A DNA stretch of 64,000 bases from Thermohahella caldifontis (GTDB lineage: Bacteria > Pseudomonadota > Gammaproteobacteria > Pseudomonadales > Oleiphilaceae). The stretch covers positions 2,232,001 through 2,296,000 of the forward strand of contig NZ_CP154858.1 in assembly GCF_041153465.1 (NCBI RefSeq), written 5' to 3'. Below, piece by piece: positions 42,663 to 51,330 of the stretch. The notes beneath the pieces are model-generated. The model saw only the letters and a program-made list of their open reading frames with translations, searched no databases and was not told the DNA's origin. Numbering within the stretch: the first letter of the stretch is position 1; the number at the start of each line of letters is the position of its first letter. Both the position numbers and the translations under genes were made by a program.

Positions 42663-44267
42663 TTATCGTTGTTTGGGCAGGTAAACGGTAAACCGGGTAC
42701 CCCCTTCATCGGCCGGTTCCACCGTAATCGTACCATGAAAAAGGGCCACCCACTGCCTGACCAGATGCAGGCCGTAACCATGCCCGGATTCGGCCTTGCT
42801 GGTGACCCCCTTGTGGAAAATCGTTTCCCGTGCCTCCGGCGGAATCCCCGGCCCCTGATCCTCGATCTCGAAAATGAGCTCGTCGCCGAAGTCCGACATG
42901 GACACCGAGACGACACCACCACGCCCGGTATGGTCGCGGGTGGCTTCCAGTGCATTGTCGATCAGGTTGCCGAGAATGCTGACCAGCTTGTCGCGCTCCA
43001 GGGCCTCGGGCAGATCACGCATGTGACTTTCCGGGTGCAGGACCAGCACCAGCCCCATCTCCCGGGCACGGTTGTACTTGCCCACCAGACAGCCTGCCAG
43101 CAAGGGATCCGGGACAGCCGCGATGAGAATATCCATCAGGGCCTGATGGCCCCGGGTTTCCTGGCCGATCAGCGCCAGGGCATCCTCCGTGGCCCCCATC
43201 TGGATCAGACCGGCGATGGTGTGCAGCTTGTTGGAGTACTCGTGGGATTGGGCGCGCAGGCTGTCCGCATACTGCTCCATCTGGTTGAGGCGGCGGGTAA
43301 TGCGATCCAGTTCGTCCCTGGGCCTGAAACTGGACACCACACCGGCCATCTGCCCGTCCATTTCCAACGGAATGCGGTTGACGATATAGACACGCCCCTG
43401 AAGGGTGACCTCGCGGTCAAATTCGGGCGTGCCGGTCGTGAGGACTTCCGACATGCCACTGTCCGGCAGGACTTCGCTCAGCGGCCGGCCTTCGGGCCGG
43501 CAGTCCTCGGGCAGACCCAGCATGCGTTTGGCACTGCTGTTGAAGGTGGTGATCCGCCCTTCGCTGTTGATGGCAATGATGCCCTCGCGCACCGAGGCCA
43601 GCGTGGCATTGCGCTCCTTGAACATCAGCCCGATCTGCTCGGGCTCAAGCCCGAAGATGGCGCGCTTGACGTGCTGGGCAATCCAGACACCGCCCAGTAC
43701 GCTGGCAGCAAAGACCATGAGCACCACCACCAGCAGGGTATCCCGATAGCGGCGAATGACCTGTTCCACCGCCTCCAGGGTGAATCCCACGGAAACGATG
43801 CCCACCACCTCTTCGCCAGCCGGATCAAAGACCGGGGCCTTGCCACGCATCGTGGGCCCCAGACTGCCAACGGCCTTCGTTACATAAGGGCGTCCTTGTA
43901 CCAGTGCAATCTCGTTATGATCACCCTCATCATCATACATGGGCTTGCCGAGGCGGGAAGGTGTGGGATGTGCCAGGCGGATACCCTGCCGGTCACCGAT
44001 GACGATGAAGCGTGCGCCCAGTTCTTCCGCCAGGCGCCGGGCCAGCGGCTGGAGATACTCGCTGTCCCGGGCCTGCACGGCACGCACCACTTCCGGCATG
44101 GCAGCGATGGTCCGGGCCACCTGCAATGCACGCAGGCTGATCTGATCATCCAGGGAATCGTGGAGCTGCCGCAGGGCATAGACGCCAATGAAGCTGGTCT
44201 GCAGCAAGGCCAGCAGTCCGATGATCAGGATCATGCGGGTCTTGAGTTTGCGCGGTCGCCAGCGCAT
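42663..44267 (-). CDS. CitA/DcuS-type sensor histidine kinase for the Tct system
   Basis: About 534 residues; ATG at 44267 follows GGAGGACACG. Two membrane helices (ILIIGLLALLQTSFIGVYAL and TLLVVVLMVFAASVLGGVWIA) enclose a periplasmic PASTA/PAS-like ligand domain with FIVIGDRQGIRLAHPTPSRLGKPM and GFTLEAVEQVI, typical of CitA. A cytoplasmic PAS domain (TLASVREGIIAINSEGRITTFNSSAKRMLG) precedes SPB_a-type phosphoacceptor LRAQSHEYSNKLHTIAGLIQM and the ATPase with DNALEATRD and GPGIPPEARETIFHKGVTSK. It should sense a tricarboxylate and activate the adjacent regulator. Confidence 0.9.
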   Translation of the reverse strand: MRWRPRKLKTRMILIIGLLALLQTSFIGVYALRQLHDSLDDQISLRALQVARTIAAMPEVVRAVQARDSEYLQPLARRLAEELGARFIVIGDRQGIRLAHPTPSRLGKPMYDDEGDHNEIALVQGRPYVTKAVGSLGPTMRGKAPVFDPAGEEVVGIVSVGFTLEAVEQVIRRYRDTLLVVVLMVFAASVLGGVWIAQHVKRAIFGLEPEQIGLMFKERNATLASVREGIIAINSEGRITTFNSSAKRMLGLPEDCRPEGRPLSEVLPDSGMSEVLTTGTPEFDREVTLQGRVYIVNRIPLEMDGQMAGVVSSFRPRDELDRITRRLNQMEQYADSLRAQSHEYSNKLHTIAGLIQMGATEDALALIGQETRGHQALMDILIAAVPDPLLAGCLVGKYNRAREMGLVLVLHPESHMRDLPEALERDKLVSILGNLIDNALEATRDHTGRGGVVSVSMSDFGDELIFEIEDQGPGIPPEARETIFHKGVTSKAESGHGYGLHLVRQWVALFHGTITVEPADEGGTRFTVYLPKQR

Positions 44268-44448
44268 GAATGCGTGTCCTCCTGTGTCAGGACAACATGC
44301 TAGCCGACACGCTGCCATCGGGCCACTTACTTTATGAACGAAACGTCCCTTATCTTCAGAACGCTTCTTATCTACCCAATCTGGTCAGCCACAGGTAGCG
44401 TGCGTATGTTGGATGCCGTGAGATCCAACAATAACAACCGGAGTCAAC

Positions 44449-45434
44449 ATGAAAAAAACCACTTCCCTTCGTTCCGTCCTGGCTGCGCTGACCCTGGGCG
44501 CATCCGTGGCACTGGCACCGGCGGCCCAGGCTGCCGAACGCGTGCTTGAGAGCATCCACTTCCTCATTCCCGGCGGCGCAGGTGGCGGCTGGGACGGCAC
44601 TGCCCGAGGCACCGGCGAAGCCCTGACCAAATCCGGCATCATCGGCACGGCCAGCTACGAGAACATGTCCGGTGGCGGCGGCGGCAAGGCCATTGCCTAC
44701 CTGATTGAAAATGCCGACAGCAATCAGGACACCCTGATGGTCAACTCCACGCCCATCGTGATCCGCTCCCTCACCAAGGTTTTCCCCAGAGCTTCCGGGA
44801 CCTGACCATGGTCGCCAGTACCATCGGTGACTATCAGGCATTGGTGGTGTCCAAAAACTCACCCTACAAGACGTTCAGCGATGTGGTGAAGGACTTCGAG
44901 AAGGATCCGCGCAGCGTCGCCGTGGGCGGTGGTTCGGTCCCCGGCAGCATGGATCATCTGGTGGCCGCAATGGCTTTCGAAGCGGCGGGCCAGGATCCCA
45001 CCGCAGTCAAGTACATCCCCTATGACGCCGGTGGCAAGGCCATGGCCGCACTGCTGTCGGGCGAGATCAAGTTGCTTTCGACCGGCTTCGGCGAAGCGGT
45101 GGGTCTGGCACAGTCCGGAGAAGTCCGCATCCTGGCCATCACGGCCCCGGAACGTCAGGACGTCGCACCGGATGCACCGACACTCAAGGAACAGGGCTAC
45201 AACGCCGAGTTCGTCAACTGGCGCGGATTCTTTGCCGCTCCGGGCCTGCCCGAAGCCAAGCGTCAGCAGTTCATCAAGGCCCTTCGCCTGATGTATGACA
45301 CCCCGGAATGGGAAGCTGTCCGTGCCCGCAACGGCTGGGTCAACATCTTCCACCCGGGCGATGAGTTCACCGCCTTCCTGGAACAGCAGGAAAAGGTTAT
45401 CGGCAATCTGATGCGCAAGCTCGGTTTCCTCTGA
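44449..45434 (+). pseudogene. tctC: TctC-like tricarboxylate-binding protein, frameshifted (likely sequencing artefact)
   Basis: Two frames, 44449-44805 and 44808-45434, together form one periplasmic solute-binding protein of the Bug/TctC family. The N-terminal half has a signal peptide (LTLGASVALAPAAQAA) and SIHFLIPGGAGGGWDGTARGTGEALTK; the rest carries YKTFSDVVKDFEKDPRSVAVGGGSVPGSMDHL and VNWRGFFAAPGLPEAKRQQF. The break is in CCCC at 44784-44787; a fifth C restores KVFPQSFRDLTMVAST and a protein of 328 residues, normal for the family. It captures citrate or a related acid for TctAB. It diverges from the sensor kinase gene. Confidence 0.9.
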
Positions 45435-45464
45435 GCCTCCGGACCTGCCGCAGACCACACCACA

Positions 45465-45488
45465 ACAGGCCCCGAGGGGCCTGTTTTC
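45465..45488 (+). terminator. Terminator or attenuator between tctC and tctB
   Basis: AACAGGCCCC and GGGGCCTGTT form a ten-base stem around GA followed by TTTT. It lies 31 bases after the tctC stop and before tctB. Inside an operon such a hairpin commonly lets the binding protein be made in excess over the membrane subunits. Confidence 0.75.
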
Positions 45489-45519
45489 CGATTAGTTCCG
45501 ACGTTTCACGGAGTCTGCT

Positions 45520-45996
45520 ATGACACTTGAACGCTGGCTTTCCCTCTTCGTGCTGGCATTCTGTCTCACATACGGTTATGCCGCCTGGTTTGTGCTGGAT
45601 GCAGCCATGCCACCCTTTGCACGTTTCAGCCCCGTGTGGCCGAGTTCCTTCCCCAAGGTCCTGGCCATTCTTGGTCTGATTCTGGCCATCCTGCAGCTAT
45701 TTCATGCGCCACAGCCTCTTGCCGAAATCCGCCGCAGCAAACTGGCGACATACCGCTGGCTGGAGGTGGGGCTCACCCTGATCGCCATGGTGCTGTACGC
45801 CCTGCTGCTGGCACCTCTGGGATTCATCCTGTCCACGGTCCTGTTCCTCATCGGTGTCGCTGCCCTGCTCGGCGAACGGCGCTGGCTGCTGCTGGTGTCC
45901 GTGGCGCTGCTGTCTGCCGGAGGCATCTGGTACCTGGTGGATCCGGTGCTGGGCATTTACATGCGGCCCTGGCCCGCCCTGTCCGGAGGACACTGA
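45520..45996 (+). CDS. tctB: TctB-like small membrane subunit of the tricarboxylate transporter
   Basis: A 158-residue protein with four hydrophobic segments (LSLFVLAFCLTYGYAAWFVL; VLAILGLILAILQLF; LEVGLTLIAMVLYALLLAPLGFILSTVLFLIGVAALL; LLLVSVALLSAGGIWYLV), matching the TctB subunit of tripartite tricarboxylate transporters. It lies between tctC and tctA, with one base between its stop and the tctA start. With TctA it forms the inner-membrane permease. Confidence 0.9.
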   Translation: MTLERWLSLFVLAFCLTYGYAAWFVLDAAMPPFARFSPVWPSSFPKVLAILGLILAILQLFHAPQPLAEIRRSKLATYRWLEVGLTLIAMVLYALLLAPLGFILSTVLFLIGVAALLGERRWLLLVSVALLSAGGIWYLVDPVLGIYMRPWPALSGGH

Positions 45997-45997
45997 C

Positions 45998-47494
45998 ATG
46001 CTCGAAGGTTTGCTGACCGGTCTCGAAACCCTCCTTTCTCTGAAAATGCTCATGGTGGTCGTGGGCGGATGCCTGATCGGGACGTTCATCGGTATGCTGC
46101 CCGGGCTCGGGCCCATGTCCATCATCGCCATCATGATACCCGTCGCCATCACGCTGGGTGATCCGGAGGCCGCACTGGTACTCCTCTCCGGCGTGTATTA
46201 CGGTGCCATATTCGGCGGCTCCACATCGTCGATCCTCATCAACGCCCCCGGGGTTGCCGGCACGGTCGCCACGGCCTTCGACGGCTACCCCATGGCCCGC
46301 AAGGGACAGGCGGGCAAGGCGCTGACCATTGCCGCCATTGCCTCCTTCTGCGGCGGCACCTTCGGAGCGGTACTGCTGATGATCTTTGCCCCCATGCTGG
46401 CGAGCGTGGCCCTGCTCTTTCACTCGGCAGAATATTTTGCCCTCATGGTACTGGGGCTCTCCGCCATCGCGGCCTTTGCCGGCCAGGGCAATGTGGTGAA
46501 GGCGCTGATGATGACGGTTGTCGGTCTCATGCTGGCCACCATCGGCGAATCTGCCCTGTTCAACCAGCCCCGCTTTACCGCCGGCATGCTGGATCTTCAG
46601 GGCGGAATCGGTTTCATCACCCTGGCCATGGCCATGTTTGCCCTGCCGGAAGCCCTGTTGCTGATTCTCGATCCTTCGCGCTCCAAGACACCCGGCGAAC
46701 AGGACAGCGAAATCCGCAACCTGCGCATCAGCCGGGAAGAAGCCCGCGCCATCGCACCAGTCATCGGACGACAATCCATTCAGGGATTTCTCATCGGCGT
46801 GCTGCCCGGTGCAGGTGCAACCATCGCCTCCTTTCTCGGCTATGCCGTGGAGCGCAACCTGGCCAAGCCCGAAGAGCAGGCCGAGTTCGGCAAGGGTTCC
46901 ATCAAGGGACTGGCGGCGCCGGAAACCGCCAACAATGCCGCCTGCACCGGCTCCTTCGTGCCCTTGCTGACCCTGGGCATTCCGGGCAGCGGCACGACCG
47001 CCATCCTGCTCGGCGCTCTGGTGGCCCTGAATGTGACACCGGGCCCACGGCTCATGATCGACCAGCCGGAAGTCTTCTGGGGTGTGATCATGTCCATGTA
47101 CATCGGCAATCTGGTGCTGCTGATTCTCAATCTGCCGCTGATTCCCTACATTGCCAAACTGCTCACGGTGCCGCGCACCTTCCTGATCCCCTTCATCCTG
47201 TTCTTTACGCTCATGGGGGTCTATATCGGGCAAAACAACGCCACGGAACTGCTAATCCTGATCGGCCTGGGGGTACTGGCCACCCTGCTGCGCATCGCCG
47301 GTTTCCCGCTGGCACCCTTGCTGATCGGCTTCATCCTCGGCCCCATGCTGGAAAACAACTTCGCACGGAGCCTGCAGCTGTATGACGGCGTGTCCTTTCT
47401 CTGGGAACGCCCGCTGACCGGCGGCATCCTGGCGCTGGCGGTGTTTCTGGTCATCCTGCCCGGTCTGCGGAGTCGACGAAACCTTAAAGCTTGA
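45998..47494 (+). CDS. tctA: TctA large membrane subunit of the tricarboxylate transporter
   Basis: A 498-residue permease with about eleven to twelve membrane helices. The ATG at 45998 follows GGAGGACACTGAC; the longer frame upstream overlaps tctB in another frame. Family motifs are GTFIGMLPGLGPMSIIAIMIP and, in the second half, IGVLPGAGATIASFLGYAVE, the two repeated glycine-rich regions, plus LGIPGSGTTAILLGAL. It carries the sodium- or proton-driven uptake of citrate-like acids delivered by TctC. The following MerR promoter overlaps its stop codon. Confidence 0.94.
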   Translation: MLEGLLTGLETLLSLKMLMVVVGGCLIGTFIGMLPGLGPMSIIAIMIPVAITLGDPEAALVLLSGVYYGAIFGGSTSSILINAPGVAGTVATAFDGYPMARKGQAGKALTIAAIASFCGGTFGAVLLMIFAPMLASVALLFHSAEYFALMVLGLSAIAAFAGQGNVVKALMMTVVGLMLATIGESALFNQPRFTAGMLDLQGGIGFITLAMAMFALPEALLLILDPSRSKTPGEQDSEIRNLRISREEARAIAPVIGRQSIQGFLIGVLPGAGATIASFLGYAVERNLAKPEEQAEFGKGSIKGLAAPETANNAACTGSFVPLLTLGIPGSGTTAILLGALVALNVTPGPRLMIDQPEVFWGVIMSMYIGNLVLLILNLPLIPYIAKLLTVPRTFLIPFILFFTLMGVYIGQNNATELLILIGLGVLATLLRIAGFPLAPLLIGFILGPMLENNFARSLQLYDGVSFLWERPLTGGILALAVFLVILPGLRSRRNLKA

Positions 47495-47522
47495 CCTATG
47501 TCCTACACGCATGTTGTACACT
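47491..47522 (+). promoter_or_regulatory. MerR-type promoter (site E) of the merR/copZ/copA unit
   Basis: TTGACC (47491-47496, overlapping the tctA stop) and TACACT (47517-47522) are 20 bases apart. It shares TTGACCTATGT, TAC and TTGTA at matching places with site D at 37050-37081. The long spacer is typical of MerR-family promoters, here probably autoregulated. Confidence 0.72.
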
Positions 47523-47551
47523 GACCTCATCATCGTAATGGAGGGTACAAC

Positions 47552-48001
47552 ATGCGTGTCAGCGAACTGGCTGAAAAGGCCCGGGTGACCCCGGAAACCG
47601 TCCGCTACTACACACGGCAGGGACTGCTCCATCCCCACCGGAATCCTCACAACGGCTATCAGCTCTATGGACACGAGGACTACCGGACACTCGTTTTCAT
47701 CCGCAAGGCCCGCCAGCTGGGCTTTTCTCTGAAGGAAGTCACCCACATACTGAAGGAAGCGGACAAGGGACATTCACCCTGCCCGCTGGTCCGTGACCTG
47801 TTCGAACGCCGGTTTGCCGAGGTGAGCGCCCAGATCGAGGAGCTGACCCATCTGCGCGACCGCATGGCAGAGGCCATGCAGGCGTGGCGGACCATGCCGG
47901 ACGGTCAGCCGGACGGCCACACCATCTGCCGGCTCATTGAACACTGGGACAAGGAAGACCAGGATGTCACCGAAACTGCCACCGCATTCCAAACCACCTG
48001 A
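47552..48001 (+). CDS. MerR-family metal-responsive transcriptional regulator
   Basis: A 149-residue regulator. The N-terminal winged helix reads MRVSELAEKARVTPETVRYYTRQGLLHPHRNPHNGYQLY, followed by IRKARQLGFSLKEVTHILK and a long dimer helix. Cysteines at 77 (GHSPCPLVRDL) and 126 (GHTICRLIE) are placed like metal ligands of the CueR/ZntR/PbrR group, although the pattern does not identify the metal. GGAGGGTAC precedes the ATG. The genes downstream are a CopZ-like chaperone and a Cu(I) ATPase, so copper or silver is the likely inducer. Confidence 0.9.
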   Translation: MRVSELAEKARVTPETVRYYTRQGLLHPHRNPHNGYQLYGHEDYRTLVFIRKARQLGFSLKEVTHILKEADKGHSPCPLVRDLFERRFAEVSAQIEELTHLRDRMAEAMQAWRTMPDGQPDGHTICRLIEHWDKEDQDVTETATAFQTT

Positions 48002-48014
48002 GAAGGAGAATGAC

Positions 48015-48239
48015 ATGTCAAAGACCTACCATTTCCGCATCACTGAAGTCGGTTGCCAGGCCTGTATCGACAAGATCACCAAGGCGCTCAAGGCCCACCC
48101 CAACATTACCGATGTCAAGGTGGACAAGGCTTCCGAACGCCTGTTCGTGACCGGCGACAACCTCGACAGCGATGCCATCGCAAAGGAAGTCACTGACCTG
48201 GGTTACCCCACCGAGTACCTGCAGGACATCGGCGAATAA
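48015..48239 (+). CDS. copZ: CopZ-like HMA copper chaperone
   Basis: A 74-residue single HMA domain with the metal-binding loop EVGCQACIDKITKAL near residue 12. The remaining pattern (ITDVKVDKASERLFVTGD and AIAKEVTDLGYPTEYL) completes the ferredoxin-like fold. AGAAGGAGAATGAC precedes the ATG, 13 bases after the merR stop. It delivers copper to the ATPase encoded next, whose first HMA domain has the same GCQSC type of loop. Confidence 0.88.
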   Translation: MSKTYHFRITEVGCQACIDKITKALKAHPNITDVKVDKASERLFVTGDNLDSDAIAKEVTDLGYPTEYLQDIGE

Positions 48240-48258
48240 TCGCCAGGAGGATATTTGC

Positions 48259-50823
48259 ATGAACGATCTTTCCGTCGGCAACCGCATGCACTTCAGTGTG
48301 CAAGGCATGGGTTGCCAGAGTTGTGTCAAGAAAATCACGGATGCACTCAAGGCCCGGCCGGGTGTGGAGGAGGTGTCCATTGACCTGGAACAGAAGACCA
48401 TGGTGGTCACCGGCTCCCTGCCGGCGGAAGAGATCGCGGCCTGTGTCACCGAGCTGGGTTACCCCACCACGCCGGTGCCTGACACCGCCAGCGAACCGCC
48501 GGCCTGCCACATCGAGCCCTCCCGGACCGGTACGGAGGCCGGCGCCGATTCCGGCCATGGTGGCGCAGCCGGGAGCACGGTGGCAGAGGGCGACGCCATC
48601 CAGTTCATTCTGACCGGTGTCAAATGTGCCGCGTGCGTCCAGAAGGTTGAAGAAGCACTGAACAGCGTGCCCGGCGTTCGCCGCGCCGCCGTCAACTTTG
48701 CCGAGCGCACGGCCATGGTCGAAGGTACGGCGCCGGTGGACGCCCTGGTCAAGGCCGTGGAAGCGGCCGGTTACGGGGCCACCCCCATCCGTGACGAAAA
48801 CAGTGCCCTGGATGAGAAAGAAGCGGCTGAACAGGCCTTCTACAAGGCCCGTCTGCGTGACATGACCGTTGCCCTGCTGCTTGGCGTCCCGCTCATGCTC
48901 TACGGGTTGTTCGGCGGTGATATGGAAGTGGGAATGGGCACCAGCCGCTGGGTCTGGCTGCTCATCGGACTGCTGACACTGGGTGTGCTCGTCAGGAGCG
49001 GCGGCCATTTTTTCAAGGGCGCATGGAGCGCCTTCAAGGGCCATACGGCCAACATGGATACCCTGGTCGCCTCCGGTACCGGCGTGGCCTGGCTGTACTC
49101 CATGGCCGTGGTGCTCTTTCCGGAGGCCATCCCGGCAGAAGCCCGGCATGTTTACTTTGAAGCCTCCGCCATGATTATCGGTCTGATCAACCTTGGTCTG
49201 GCGCTGGAAACCCGTGCCCGGGGCAAGACCTCCCAAGCCATCAAGCGGCTGCTGGACCTGCAGGCCAAGACGGCCCGGGTGGTGCGTGACGGCCAGGAAC
49301 TGGATATCCCGGTCGAAGCCGTCCAGGTGGGAGATCTGATCCGTGTCCGGCCAGGCGAGAAAATTCCCGTGGATGGCGAAGTGGCCGAAGGCAAGAGCCT
49401 GGTGGACGAGTCCATGCTCACGGGTGAGCCGGTGCCCGTCCAGAAGCAACCCGGAGACACCGTGGCCGCCGGCACACTGAATACCTCCGGAACCTTTGTC
49501 TTCCGGGCGACCCGCGTCGGCAAGGACACGGCGCTCGCGCAGATTATCCAGATGGTCAAGCGGGCCCAGAATGCCAAGCCTGCCATCGGGCGTCTGGCGG
49601 ACAAGATTTCCGGCGTCTTCGTGCCGGTGGTCATGCTCATTGCCATTGCCGCCGCACTGGTCTGGCTCAACTTCGGCCCGGATCCGCGCATCTCCCACGC
49701 ACTGGTGGCCCTGACAACCGTGCTGATCATTGCCTGCCCCTGTGCACTGGGCCTGGCCACGCCCATGTCGGTCATGGTCGGCGTGGGCAAGGCGGCCGAG
49801 GCCGGAGTGCTCATTCGTAACGGCGATGCGCTGCAGACCGCCAGCCAGCTTGATGTCATTGTGGTGGACAAGACCGGCACGGTCACCGAAGGTCGCCCCA
49901 AGGTCGTGGCCATCGAAACCGATACGCTGGATGAAAATACCCTGCTGCAACTGGCAGCCGGACTGGAGAAGGCCTCAGAGCATCCGCTGGCGCTCTCGGT
50001 AGTCGAAGCAGCGCGGGAGCGGGGACTGGAACTGCCCGAGGTCAGCCAGTTCGAGGCACTCTCCGGCAAGGGTGTTCAGGGTCTGGTCAACGGCCAGCGT
50101 GTTCAGATCGGACAGGTACGCTGGTTCCGCGAACAGGGCATGGACTTCTCCGCCTGGCAGGCCAAGGCTGACGCCCATGCGACCCAGGCGGCCACCCCGC
50201 TGTTTGTGGCGGTGGAGGGGCGGCCGGCCGGTCTGATCGCCGTGGCTGATCCCATCAAGCCCGACAGCCGGGACGCCATTGCCCGCCTGCACCAGCGCGG
50301 TCTGAAGGTCGTCATGCTCACCGGCGACGTCCGCGCCACTGCTGAAGCCGTGGCCCGTCAGGCCGGGATTGACGAAGTGATTGCGGAAGTCCTGCCACAG
50401 GACAAGGCCCACCATGTGCATCAGTTCAGGGCCCAGGGACTGAAAGTCGCCATGGTGGGAGACGGCATCAACGATGCGCCGGCTCTGGCCGAAGCCGATG
50501 TGGGCTTTGCCATCGGCACGGGCACCGATGTGGCCATCGAAAGTGCGGACGTGGTGCTCATGCGCGGCTCCCTGCACGGTGTCGCCGATGCCATCGAAAT
50601 CTCTGCCGCCACCGTGCGCAATATCCGCCAGAACCTCTTTGGTGCCTTCATCTACAACGTGCTCGGGATTCCCGTTGCCGCGGGCCTGCTCTACCCGTTC
50701 ACCGGCTGGCTGCTCAATCCCGTCGTGGCCGGGGCAGCCATGTCCCTCTCATCGGTGACGGTGGTGACCAATGCCAACCGCCTGCGCCTGTTCAAACCCT
50801 CATCTGTCAAGGGAGGACACTGA
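48259..50823 (+). CDS. copA: Cu(I)-exporting P1B-type ATPase with two HMA domains
   Basis: 854 residues. Two N-terminal HMA domains have GMGCQSCVKKI and GVKCAACVQKV, separated by a linker of about 40 residues. The membrane core carries the CPC site in ACPCALGLATP; TGEPVPVQ is the actuator motif, DKTGTVTEGR the phosphorylation site, SEHPLALSVV the SEHP motif and GDGINDAPALA the hinge. The last helices contain YN (FIYNVLG) and MSLSSVTVV, the signature of Cu(I)-type P1B-1 pumps. AGGAGG precedes the ATG. It lies between copZ and a membrane-anchored cupredoxin gene and exports copper from the cytoplasm. Confidence 0.95.
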   Translation: MNDLSVGNRMHFSVQGMGCQSCVKKITDALKARPGVEEVSIDLEQKTMVVTGSLPAEEIAACVTELGYPTTPVPDTASEPPACHIEPSRTGTEAGADSGHGGAAGSTVAEGDAIQFILTGVKCAACVQKVEEALNSVPGVRRAAVNFAERTAMVEGTAPVDALVKAVEAAGYGATPIRDENSALDEKEAAEQAFYKARLRDMTVALLLGVPLMLYGLFGGDMEVGMGTSRWVWLLIGLLTLGVLVRSGGHFFKGAWSAFKGHTANMDTLVASGTGVAWLYSMAVVLFPEAIPAEARHVYFEASAMIIGLINLGLALETRARGKTSQAIKRLLDLQAKTARVVRDGQELDIPVEAVQVGDLIRVRPGEKIPVDGEVAEGKSLVDESMLTGEPVPVQKQPGDTVAAGTLNTSGTFVFRATRVGKDTALAQIIQMVKRAQNAKPAIGRLADKISGVFVPVVMLIAIAAALVWLNFGPDPRISHALVALTTVLIIACPCALGLATPMSVMVGVGKAAEAGVLIRNGDALQTASQLDVIVVDKTGTVTEGRPKVVAIETDTLDENTLLQLAAGLEKASEHPLALSVVEAARERGLELPEVSQFEALSGKGVQGLVNGQRVQIGQVRWFREQGMDFSAWQAKADAHATQAATPLFVAVEGRPAGLIAVADPIKPDSRDAIARLHQRGLKVVMLTGDVRATAEAVARQAGIDEVIAEVLPQDKAHHVHQFRAQGLKVAMVGDGINDAPALAEADVGFAIGTGTDVAIESADVVLMRGSLHGVADAIEISAATVRNIRQNLFGAFIYNVLGIPVAAGLLYPFTGWLLNPVVAGAAMSLSSVTVVTNANRLRLFKPSSVKGGH

Positions 50824-50824
50824 C

Positions 50825-51181
50825 ATGATGCTGCTCAACCTCGTACTGATTGGCCTTGCGGTATTCGTGGTGTACTGGTTCTGGCTCTGGAAACCCGCAC
50901 AGGCGGGGCTGAAACCCCAGACCCAATGGCAGATCTCGGTGGAAAACGGTGCCTATACCCCGGCACAGCTCTGTGTGCCGGCGGGCCAGCCGGTCACGCT
51001 CACGTTCACACGCAAGGATCCGTCTCCCTGTGCCGAACAGGTGGTGCTGGAAGGTGCCGGTGTCACGGAAACGTTGCCGCTGAATGAAACGGTGACCCTC
51101 ACCGCCACCTGGCCCACGCCCGGGGAGTACCCGTTTCACTGTCAGATGAACATGCTCAAGGGCAGGGTCACGGTGGTGTGA
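50825..51181 (+). CDS. Membrane-anchored cupredoxin-domain protein
   Basis: A 118-residue protein. One N-terminal membrane helix (MLLNLVLIGLAVFVVYWFWLW) is followed by a cupredoxin fold: QISVENGAYTPAQLCVPAGQPVTLTFTRKDPSPCAEQVVLEGAG and YPFHCQMNMLKGRVTVV. Potential copper ligands are the Cys/His in FHCQMNM and the Cys in SPCAEQV, resembling small cupredoxins encoded beside P-type ATPases in other bacteria. Its start lies two bases after the ATPase stop with GGAGG upstream. It probably accepts exported Cu(I) on the periplasmic side. Confidence 0.82.
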   Translation: MMLLNLVLIGLAVFVVYWFWLWKPAQAGLKPQTQWQISVENGAYTPAQLCVPAGQPVTLTFTRKDPSPCAEQVVLEGAGVTETLPLNETVTLTATWPTPGEYPFHCQMNMLKGRVTVV

Positions 51182-51330
51182 TCAACTTCCGGTGTGGGGT
51201 TCAGACAGAACCCCGCACCGGGAGAGTATGATTGAATCAAAAACTGAACTTAGTAGACATAACGCCCCGAGCCGATCCATTCGAGCAATCATTGCAAGTG
51301 GCGTCTTGGATCTATTTCAATATAAAAAGT

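Noticed and set aside
48190..49950. Open frame of 586 codons opposite the Cu(I) ATPase gene
   Set aside because: The ATPase reading is beyond doubt; this is a codon-bias shadow, as is the similar frame at 45848-47233 opposite tctA.
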